Origin: Arcanobacterium phocisimile
Lineage (GTDB): Bacteria > Actinomycetota > Actinomycetes > Actinomycetales > Actinomycetaceae
Assembly: GCF_016904675.1 (NCBI RefSeq)
Contig: NZ_CP070228.1
Location: 372,001-436,000, forward strand
Reading direction: 5' to 3'
Length of the DNA stretch: 64,000 nt
The position numbers and the translations under genes are program-made. The notes beneath the pieces were generated by a model. It saw only the letters and a list, made by a program, of their open reading frames with translations, was not told where the DNA came from and did no database searches. Below, in pieces: positions 57,270 to 64,000 of this stretch. Each line of letters starts with the position of its first letter. The first letter of the stretch is position 1.

Positions 57270-58505
57270 ATGCGTCGTGGCATTGCACTCTTAGCTATCA
57301 CCGGAATGACGATCGCTGGCCTAACCGCCTGCGGTTCCTCAGAATCGGAAAAAGCTACAGATAATACAACTGCTTCCGAAAGCCAGTCATCAGATGCTGC
57401 GCTAACGGTATGGGTTGATGACAACCGCAAGCCAGCCTTCGAAATTGCTGCTAAGAAGTATGAAGAAGAGACTGGTAACAAGGTCGAACTGGTCGTTAAA
57501 GAAAATGATCAGATCCGTTCCGAATTTGCAGCTCAAGTCCCAACAGGTAAAGGCCCAGACATCACCTTTGGTGCTCACGACTGGTTAGGTGAATTCGTCA
57601 CCAACGGTATTGTTGCCCCAATTGAACTTGGTGATAAGGCAAGCGAATTTTCCGATATTGCTCTCCAAGGCTTTACCTACGACGGGCAAACGTATGGCGT
57701 ACCATACGCAGTTGAGAACCTTGCGATTATCCGCAATGCAGATCTCGCCAAGGACCCAACCCCAGCTACCTTCGATGAAATGATTGCTGCTGGAAAGGCT
57801 ACCGGAGCACCGAACCCATTTATGGTCCAGATTGGTGAAAAGGGCGATCCGTTCCACATGTACCCATTCGAGTCCTCTTTCTCCGGCCCAGTCTTCAAGA
57901 CTGACGCAGAGGGCAACTACACCCCAGAGTTGAACCTCGGTGGCGAAAAGGGCGAAGCATTCGCGAAGTGGCTTGGTGAAAAGGCAACTGCCGGTGAACT
58001 CTCCACAGCATGGACCTACGATATCGTTGTTGAAGCATTCAAGAAGGGCGAAGTTCCATTCATTCTTGGTGGCCCATGGATGCTCGGCGATTTCGAAGGT
58101 ATGAACGTCGCAGTTGATCCAGTTCCAGCTGCCGGTGATATGCCAGCTGCTCCATTCGTTGGAGTCCAGGGTGGTTTCATTTCCGCTAAGTCGGAAAACC
58201 AGCTTCTTGCCACCGACTTCCTCGTGAACTATGTTGGTTCCGAAGAAGTCCAGGACGCCCTTTATGAGGCTGGCCAGCGCACTCCAGCTTTGAAGGCATC
58301 TGCAGCTAAGATCGAATCTGATCCAGTTGCTGCTGGCTTTGCCAAGGCTGGCGAAGCAGGCCTCCCAATGCCAGCTCTCCCACAAATGGGTGCAGTTTGG
58401 GGCTTCTGGGGCGGTACTGAAACCCAGATCATGGGTGGCTCTGATCCAGTTGAAACCTGGAACAAGATGATCACTGACATCGAAAACGAAATTGCCAAGA
58501 AGTGA
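57270..58505 (+). CDS. malE: Maltose/alpha-glucoside ABC transporter substrate-binding lipoprotein
   Basis: 411 residues, ATG with GAGGAGA upstream. Lipobox LTAC (Cys21) and a family 1 (MalE-type) binding fold: VWVDDNRKPAFEIAAKKYEE, GPDITFGAHDWLGEFV, GVPYAVENLAIIRN, FILGGPWMLGDFEG and a C-terminal MPQMGAVWGFWGG. Captures maltose/maltodextrin for MalFG. The codon use is notably uniform, fitting high expression. Confidence 0.94.
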   Translation: MRRGIALLAITGMTIAGLTACGSSESEKATDNTTASESQSSDAALTVWVDDNRKPAFEIAAKKYEEETGNKVELVVKENDQIRSEFAAQVPTGKGPDITFGAHDWLGEFVTNGIVAPIELGDKASEFSDIALQGFTYDGQTYGVPYAVENLAIIRNADLAKDPTPATFDEMIAAGKATGAPNPFMVQIGEKGDPFHMYPFESSFSGPVFKTDAEGNYTPELNLGGEKGEAFAKWLGEKATAGELSTAWTYDIVVEAFKKGEVPFILGGPWMLGDFEGMNVAVDPVPAAGDMPAAPFVGVQGGFISAKSENQLLATDFLVNYVGSEEVQDALYEAGQRTPALKASAAKIESDPVAAGFAKAGEAGLPMPALPQMGAVWGFWGGTETQIMGGSDPVETWNKMITDIENEIAKK

Positions 58506-58572
58506 TTTCATTTAAGAGTAGCGGCCTCGTCGCCTATGGGGGCGGGGCCGTCTCTTATATCAGGAGATGAAC

Positions 58573-60189
58573 ATGTCGCAGATGATTAAGCCGAGTAAGG
58601 CATCTCTCAAGCGCACGGCACGACGAACCGAGTTGTCAAAACGGGATTCAGCTGCCACCAAGTGGGGAACCGGTTTCCTCATCAAACTCATATTGATGGG
58701 CATTGTTAATGCCCTCGGAATATTTATTATATTCACTGCTTTCGGTGTAGGTTCAGTAACTCTCGGAAGCCTCATGATTGTGCTTTTGGTGGCACTTGAT
58801 TGGGTATATTTTTCTCGACGCACACTGGCCTTAAAGTATCTTGCACCAGGGTTAGTGTTTCTGTTGGTATTCCAGGCCTTCGTGATTGTCTACACGGCCT
58901 ACATTGCGTTCACGAATTACGGACATCAGCACACTCTCGATAAGCAGTCGGCAATTGAATCGATTTTGCTACAAAATTCCTCGCAACGTGTAGAAAATTC
59001 TCCGCAGTACCCGCTGGTCATCGTTGAACAAGGTGGCGAGCTGGGCTTCGCGGTTATTGACCCAGATGAAAACGTCATCAAGGCTGGTACAGCGTCGCAA
59101 CAACTAACTGAGGTTGATGGCTCGTTCACCGGAAAGAAAATCACCGAAGTCAACGGATACCGGATTGTTCCGCTTTCTGAGCTAGGCGATCGCCAAAACG
59201 AAGTGTCACAACTACGTGTTGCACTCAGCAATAATCCTGACGAAGGTGCTATCGGTACGCAGACGGGAACCGTTGGATACCAGTTCATTTCGTCGATGAC
59301 GTATGATCCGGATACTGATTCAATGACTGATGTTGCTACCGGTACTGTCTACCACGCAAACGATGATACGGGTTTCTTCGAGGCCGACGACGGTTCGACG
59401 ATTAATGTTGGTTGGCGTGTGCTTGTCGGGTTCAGCAATTTCGCGAAGGGCTTTGGCGATTCGCGGTATGCTCAGCCGTTCCTCCAAGTTCTGATCTGGA
59501 ACGTTGTTTTTGCGTTCTTATCTGTTGTAACAACGTTCTTGTTAGGTATGGCGTTGGCGATTGTCCTTAATGATGAGCGTCTCAAAGGACGCAAGATTTA
59601 CCGTACGCTGTTGCTCTTACCTTACGCTTTCCCGTCGTTCATGACCGCATTCTTGTTTGCTGGTTTGATGAACCGAAGCTATGGATTCTTCAACCAAATG
59701 TTGGGCGTTGAAGTTCCATGGTTAACTGATCCGACGATGGCTAAGGTGTCGATCATTTTGGTGAACTTGTGGATGGGCTTCCCGTACATGTTCTTAATTG
59801 TTACCGGTGCTCTCCAAGCTATCCCTGGCGAGCTAACTGAGGCTGCTAAGATTGATGGTGCGTCACCGTTCCAGGCATGGCGCAATGTCACGTTGCCACA
59901 GCTGATGATTTCATTGACCCCGCTGTTGATCGCTTCGTTCGCATTTAATTTCAATAACTTCAATTTGATTTACATGCTTAATGGTGGCGGTCCACGCATG
60001 GACGATGCGTCGGTTCCAGTTGGGCATACTGATATTTTGATTTCGATGGTTTATAAGATTGCGGGTCTCACTGGTGAGGCAGCACCGAACTATGGTTTGG
60101 CTGCGGCGATGTCGCTGGTGATCTTCTTGATCGTCGGATCGGTATCGCTCTACTCGTTTAAGAAGTCTAAGTCAATGGAGGCAATGTGA
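58573..60189 (+). CDS. malF: Maltose ABC transporter permease MalF
   Basis: 538 residues from the second ATG (58573; AGGAG 6 bases upstream). Charged N terminus, membrane helices at about 38-60, 64-84 and 94-116, then an unusually large extracytoplasmic loop (about 118-295), then the core permease with EAA loop GELTEAAKIDGASPFQAW. The large loop is analogous in position to the P2 domain of E. coli MalF that contacts MalE. Most actinobacterial permeases of this family are about 300 residues. Confidence 0.93.
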   Translation: MSQMIKPSKASLKRTARRTELSKRDSAATKWGTGFLIKLILMGIVNALGIFIIFTAFGVGSVTLGSLMIVLLVALDWVYFSRRTLALKYLAPGLVFLLVFQAFVIVYTAYIAFTNYGHQHTLDKQSAIESILLQNSSQRVENSPQYPLVIVEQGGELGFAVIDPDENVIKAGTASQQLTEVDGSFTGKKITEVNGYRIVPLSELGDRQNEVSQLRVALSNNPDEGAIGTQTGTVGYQFISSMTYDPDTDSMTDVATGTVYHANDDTGFFEADDGSTINVGWRVLVGFSNFAKGFGDSRYAQPFLQVLIWNVVFAFLSVVTTFLLGMALAIVLNDERLKGRKIYRTLLLLPYAFPSFMTAFLFAGLMNRSYGFFNQMLGVEVPWLTDPTMAKVSIILVNLWMGFPYMFLIVTGALQAIPGELTEAAKIDGASPFQAWRNVTLPQLMISLTPLLIASFAFNFNNFNLIYMLNGGGPRMDDASVPVGHTDILISMVYKIAGLTGEAAPNYGLAAAMSLVIFLIVGSVSLYSFKKSKSMEAM

Positions 60190-60191
60190 TC

Positions 60192-61085
60192 ATGCAGAAT
60201 ACTATTGTTGCTCCAGCGGTAACTGCAAACAAAGTTCCGTTTGGTAAGTGGTTCCGTGAGACTGGTTTCCGGCATCTGATAGCTGTTGTTGCAGTTGCTT
60301 ATGCGGCGTTCCCGATTCTCTATATTGTTTCGGCGGCGCTCAATCCAAGTATTAAGACTACGCTTACGGGTGCGAACAAGATGTTCTCGTCCGTTTCGGT
60401 GGATAACTTCACTGAGTTGTCCGATACGATGTTTTGGACGTGGTTTTCTAATACGCTCATTATTGGTGTGACGACGGCGATCGGCACTGTGCTCATGGGT
60501 GCGGCTGCAGCATACGCATTTTCTCGTTTCCGGTTCTCCGGGCGGAAGATGACGTTGATGTCGTTGATGGTGATCCAGATGTTCCCGCAGTTGCTTACCT
60601 TCGTCGCGATCTTCTTGTTGCTCACCACTTTGGGTGATGTGTTCCCAGTGTTGGGTATCGATTCGAAGCTCGCGTTGATCTGTGTTTACCTCGGCGGTGC
60701 GCTAGGTGCTAACACCTTCTTGATGTATGGCTTCTTCAATTCGATCCCAATGGAACTGGATGAAGCTGCCAAGATTGATGGTGCTTCGCACTCCCAGGTT
60801 TATTGGACCATCATCATGCCGTTGGTGATTCCGATTCTTGCTGTGGTGGGATTGTTGAGCTTTATTAGCTCGTTTAACGATTTCATCTTGGCTCGTACGA
60901 TTCTGACCTCGCAAGAGAATTGGACACTTGCTGTTGGCATGAACTTGTGGGTTGGCGGAAATGAGAAGAACTGGGATTGGTTTGCAGCCGGTTCCATCAT
61001 TGCCGCAGTTCCGATTTTATTGCTCTTCTTGTTCTTGCAGAAGTACATCGTTTCTGGTTTGACCGGTGGCGCTGTGAAGGGCTAA
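60192..61085 (+). CDS. malG: Maltose ABC transporter permease MalG
   Basis: 297 residues from ATG 60192 (GTG 60186 overlapping malF is possible; GGAGG lies upstream of both). Six membrane helices and EAA loop MELDEAAKIDGASHSQVYWT. Partner of MalF. No ATPase gene is in this cluster, so a shared MsiK/MalK-type ATPase elsewhere is expected. Confidence 0.95.
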   Translation: MQNTIVAPAVTANKVPFGKWFRETGFRHLIAVVAVAYAAFPILYIVSAALNPSIKTTLTGANKMFSSVSVDNFTELSDTMFWTWFSNTLIIGVTTAIGTVLMGAAAAYAFSRFRFSGRKMTLMSLMVIQMFPQLLTFVAIFLLLTTLGDVFPVLGIDSKLALICVYLGGALGANTFLMYGFFNSIPMELDEAAKIDGASHSQVYWTIIMPLVIPILAVVGLLSFISSFNDFILARTILTSQENWTLAVGMNLWVGGNEKNWDWFAAGSIIAAVPILLLFLFLQKYIVSGLTGGAVKG

Positions 61086-61103
61086 TCTCTGCGATAGTTT
61101 GCT

Positions 61104-61143
61104 GTTGGCGCGACGATAAAGAATTCTTTATCGTCGCGCCAAC
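61104..61143. repeat. 40-bp perfect palindrome between malG and the GH31 gene
   Basis: Arms 61104-61123 and 61124-61143 are exact reverse complements without a loop (left arm GTTGGCGCGACGATAAAGAA). No T-run follows on the plus strand. It may attenuate transcription into the alpha-glucosidase gene or mark an RNA-processing site. Confidence 0.9.
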
Positions 61144-61185
61144 TTCCATTCATGCCTGCAGCATTCACGTTTAGTTTGAAAGAAG

Positions 61186-63531
61186 ATGGAATTGTCTGTT
61201 ACGCCAAACATCCAATCAGTGTTGACTGGTGACTCGTGGCGCGTGAGCGTTATCTCGCCATCATGTATTCGGTTTGAAACAGATCCTCACAATAATTTTG
61301 TAGATGAACCTACCCAACTAGTTGAACATCGCCCACAACTTGGTGGGGGAGACTATTCGATGTTCGTTGATGAAGGGGGCGGGCACTCTCGTGTTGTTAT
61401 TGAAACTCAACGAGCAGTGATTTATTTTGATCCACAGTTGAATATCCCGCAGGCGCTACGGATCAAGTTCCAGGACGCTAGCTCTCCCATTGATGTCAGC
61501 TGGCCGCAGGATGATCCAGGTAATCTTCACGGAACTTATCGCACGTTGGATAATATTGATGGTTCTCATCCGCTTGAGCCTGGCCTGGTGAGCACTTCGG
61601 GGTATGTGTTAGTTGACGATTCTGATTCGATTGTGCGCAGCGAAGATGGGTGGATTCGCCAGCGGGAAACTCATGAAGATGCGCAAGACGTCTATCTCTT
61701 CGTTTACGGGCAAAACTATCATGAGCTGTTTGCTAGTTTCTTTGCGTTAACTGGGCGATCCCCGCTGATTCCGCGTCCTATGCTCGGAAACTGGTGGTCA
61801 CGATATTGGCGATATTCTGACCGCGAATACCGCCAGTTATTGGATGATTTTGATTCCCATCATGTTCCGCTTTCGGTAGGTGTCCTCGATATGGATTGGC
61901 ATATCACTGATGTTCCTGTTGAAGTGGGTTCCGGATGGACAGGCTATTCGTGGAATCGGGAGCTTTTCCCAGATCCGGAAGGCTTCTTAGGCTATCTGCA
62001 TGAGCGCGGAATGCTCACCTCGCTTAATGTCCATCCAGCTGACGGAGTGCGCTTCCATGAGGACGCATATCAGGATATGTGCCGGGAGTTGGGGAAGGAA
62101 CCTGATGGTACGCCGGTTGAGTTTAATCCAGTGGATCGCCGGTTTATGGACGCATATTTCAATGTGTTGCATAAGCAGCTGGAAGCGCAAGGCGTTGACT
62201 TTTGGTGGATTGACTGGCAGCAAGGCGAGCAGACCAGTATTCCTGGTCTAGATCCGCTCTGGATGCTCAACCATTATCATTATCTGAACTCTTCGATCCG
62301 CAATATCTCGCGAAAGGCGATCTTTTCTCGTTATGCGGGTTTGGGTTCGCATCGTTATCCGATTGGTTTTTCTGGCGATGCCATCACCTCATGGGATTCG
62401 TTAGCATTCCAGCCGTATTTCACGGCCAATGCTGCCAACGTTGGCTACTACTGGTGGAGCCATGATATTGGCGGACATATGGCTGGGATACGTAACAACG
62501 AATTGCATACTCGCTGGGTGCAGTTTGGTGTTTTTTCGCCAATCATGCGTCTCCATGCTACGGCGTCGCCATTCACTAGCAAAGAACCGTGGGTGTTCCC
62601 GCAACCGTATTGTGATACGCAGATTAGTTTCTTGCAACTTCGTCACCAGCTCATTCCGTATGTGTATACGTCGATGTGGCAGAGCATAGATGGGCGGGCG
62701 CCAATTCGGCCGCTGTATCACGATTATGGTGACGACGGCGAAGCCTACCAGCACCCGAACACGTATCTTTTTGGTGAGTCGATGATTGTTGTGCCAATTG
62801 TGGCACCTCTCGATCCAGATTCGCATTACGCGGGTGCGACTGGATGGTTGCCGGAGGGTACATGGTATGACTTTTTCAATGGAAAGAGATACTTAGGCGG
62901 CCAGGAAACGGTGTTCTACCGTGATATCACGAGCTATCCGGTACTTGCTAAAGCCGGAAGTATCGTTGCGTTAGCTACCGATACCTATGCAGGTGTGGCC
63001 GATCATCCGCATGCTGTTACGTTACGTGTTTTCCTCGGAGATGGCGTAAGTGAGTTGATTGAGGACGACGGCGGTGACCAGCCTTATCGTTATCGCCTCC
63101 ACCAAAACTATGGTGGTACCTCGGTACATATTAGTGTTCAAGCACAGCAGGATGCGCCATCGCGTATGGCCGATGTTGAACTGCAGTTGATGGGAGTTCG
63201 CTCGTGTTCGTACCCGGGAACGTATGAAGCGAACGCGTATCGGATTTCTTTGGGGGAGTGCGATATGGCATCCCTGGATGTGCATATCGCGGATCTTGAG
63301 CTGGATATTCCCGATATTCGCCGGAAGGTTTTCGAGGTGATTGATCAAGCAGAAGGCTTCTTGCAGACGAAGGAGACGTTGTGGGAAGAAGCTCTGCGGT
63401 TTATTGAGACGGTTGAGTCTGATGTTCAAACGCAGGTGAGTTTTGCGGATGCCGGAGCAGATAGCCACCTGCGTCGGGTAGTTTCCGAACGTATTGAGTG
63501 TTATCGAGCGCTGTTAGCTTCTATTCGTTAA
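61186..63531 (+). CDS. Glycoside hydrolase family 31 (alpha-glucosidase)
   Basis: 781 residues, no signal peptide, hence cytoplasmic. GH31 features: GNWWSRYWRYSDREY, LDMDWHITDV, nucleophile Asp in FWWIDWQQGE, acid/base Asp in GFSGDAITSW, WWSHDIGGHM and RWVQFGVFSPIMRLHA. C-terminal beta-sandwich and a helical extension of about 90 residues (690-781) beyond the usual fold. It should cleave imported maltose/alpha-glucosides or isomaltose; xylosidase activity is less likely given the neighbours. Confidence 0.92.
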   Translation: MELSVTPNIQSVLTGDSWRVSVISPSCIRFETDPHNNFVDEPTQLVEHRPQLGGGDYSMFVDEGGGHSRVVIETQRAVIYFDPQLNIPQALRIKFQDASSPIDVSWPQDDPGNLHGTYRTLDNIDGSHPLEPGLVSTSGYVLVDDSDSIVRSEDGWIRQRETHEDAQDVYLFVYGQNYHELFASFFALTGRSPLIPRPMLGNWWSRYWRYSDREYRQLLDDFDSHHVPLSVGVLDMDWHITDVPVEVGSGWTGYSWNRELFPDPEGFLGYLHERGMLTSLNVHPADGVRFHEDAYQDMCRELGKEPDGTPVEFNPVDRRFMDAYFNVLHKQLEAQGVDFWWIDWQQGEQTSIPGLDPLWMLNHYHYLNSSIRNISRKAIFSRYAGLGSHRYPIGFSGDAITSWDSLAFQPYFTANAANVGYYWWSHDIGGHMAGIRNNELHTRWVQFGVFSPIMRLHATASPFTSKEPWVFPQPYCDTQISFLQLRHQLIPYVYTSMWQSIDGRAPIRPLYHDYGDDGEAYQHPNTYLFGESMIVVPIVAPLDPDSHYAGATGWLPEGTWYDFFNGKRYLGGQETVFYRDITSYPVLAKAGSIVALATDTYAGVADHPHAVTLRVFLGDGVSELIEDDGGDQPYRYRLHQNYGGTSVHISVQAQQDAPSRMADVELQLMGVRSCSYPGTYEANAYRISLGECDMASLDVHIADLELDIPDIRRKVFEVIDQAEGFLQTKETLWEEALRFIETVESDVQTQVSFADAGADSHLRRVVSERIECYRALLASIR

Positions 63532-63556
63532 TGCGGATCGCTCAGCTTGCTGAACG

Positions 63557-63608
63557 TAAGTAAAAGCCTTGGGTCCTTTCAAATGAAAGGACCCAAGGCT
63601 TTTACTTA
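63557..63608. terminator. Bidirectional terminator between the GH31 gene and glgB
   Basis: Perfect 25-bp arms (63557-63581 and 63584-63608; core AAAAGCCTTGGGTCC and GGACCCAAGGCTTTT), 2-base loop, in the convergent gap. T-rich on both exits. Confidence 0.85.
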
Positions 63609-63634
63609 GTCGAGGTGAATCGAGCCGGGCTCTG

Positions 63635-64000
63635 TTACTTCTTTGGCGTGAGGTAGACAGCGCCGAGCGGTGGCAGCTGGACAAGCGCGGATTGTGCGCG
63701 GCCGTTCCATGGGATATCTTCGGTGTGGATAGCTCCCATATTGCCAACTCCGGAACCGCCGTATTCAAGGGCGTCAGTGTTGACGATTTCTTCCCATTCG
63801 CCTTCCAGTGGTAGCCCGATACGGTAGTCCATATGTGGGGTTCCAGCGAAGTTTAGGGCGACGACGACGATATCGTCGTCGATGGAGGACTTACGGATGA
63901 AGGTCAGAACGTTGTTGTCTCCGTCGGAACCGTCGATCCATTCAAATCCACGTTGAGTGAAGTCTTCGGACCATAGTGCTGGATGTTCTTGGTAGACGGC
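63635..64000 (-). CDS. glgB: 1,4-alpha-glucan branching enzyme, 3' part (5' end beyond window)
   Basis: The frame is open to the window edge. The 121 visible residues show the GlgB C-terminal region: HPALWSEDFTQRGFEWIDGS, FIRKSSIDDDIVVVALNFAG, YRIGLPLEGEWEEIVNTDAL, EYGGSGVGN and PPLGAVYL. Adds alpha-1,6 branches to glycogen. It shares alpha-glucan metabolism with the mal genes but is on the opposite strand. Confidence 0.93.
   Translation of the reverse strand, partial: AVYQEHPALWSEDFTQRGFEWIDGSDGDNNVLTFIRKSSIDDDIVVVALNFAGTPHMDYRIGLPLEGEWEEIVNTDALEYGGSGVGNMGAIHTEDIPWNGRAQSALVQLPPLGAVYLTPKK

Noticed and set aside
57585-58511. 308-codon open frame antisense to malE
   Set aside because: It mirrors the malE codon pattern, has no ribosome-binding site or family resemblance, and malE is certain.

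Overview
The window looks like chromosomal DNA from a low- to mid-GC member of the Actinomycetaceae, in the Arcanobacterium/Trueperella/Actinomyces area. This is inferred from gene content and order. The actinobacterial markers are SigR/RsrA followed by the 24-residue ribosomal protein bL37, the fused 2-oxoglutarate enzyme Kgd, NucS (EndoMS), an Arg/Asn/Asp-rich Rho, a DUF2550 gene after atpC, and the order argS-thrB-rho-rpmE-prfA-prmC-tsaC-wecA-atpI-atpBEFHAGDC. No rRNA, CRISPR array, transposase or integrase was recognised. There is one tRNA gene.

Layout. 1-776: 3' part of a SIR2-like (possibly defence) gene cut by the window edge. 0.86-3.8 kb (minus): rsgA, aroA and a DoxX-like gene. 3.9-8.4 kb: amino-sugar/sialic-acid catabolism (GntR regulator divergent from nanK-nanE-nagB-nagA). 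8.45-9.6 kb: thiol-stress sigma factor, its zinc anti-sigma factor and bL37. 9.65-11.6 kb: a small decayed island lying between two copies of the bL37 3' region. 11.6-13.4 kb: P-loop kinase-like gene, ribbon-helix-helix protein and SPFH membrane protein. 13.5-17.3 kb: two paralogous multi-pass membrane proteins around a membrane-anchored SRPBCC-like protein. 17.6-23.9 kb: haem acquisition, with a cell-wall-anchored HtaA-LRR-HtaA-HtaA protein and the ABC importer HmuTUV. 24-28.4 kb (minus): degenerate SGNH-like protein and kgd. 28.6-32.9 kb: two CNNM/CBS membrane proteins, an M23 peptidase and a glycerophosphodiesterase. 32.9-49.6 kb: tRNA-Arg(CCG), then a long colinear run of translation, Rho, cell-wall precursor and ATP synthase genes. 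49.7-55.9 kb: NucS, a small zinc-ribbon-like protein, a hydrolase, a DivIVA-like coiled-coil protein, a membrane protein, a lipoprotein and a thioredoxin/TPR co-chaperone. 55.9-64 kb: maltose/alpha-glucoside uptake (LacI regulator divergent from malEFG), GH31 alpha-glucosidase and the 3' end of glgB.

The physiology suggested is a host-associated, fermentative actinobacterium that scavenges haem, amino sugars and alpha-glucans and has a trimmed amino-acid biosynthesis locus: lysA-hom-thrC are absent from between argS and thrB. The most unusual items are the internalin-type LRR block inside a haem-binding HtaA surface protein, the bL37 duplication around a decayed island, the membrane-protein/SRPBCC cluster, and several long perfect palindromes between genes. 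All family calls come from reading motifs by eye; no database search was possible.
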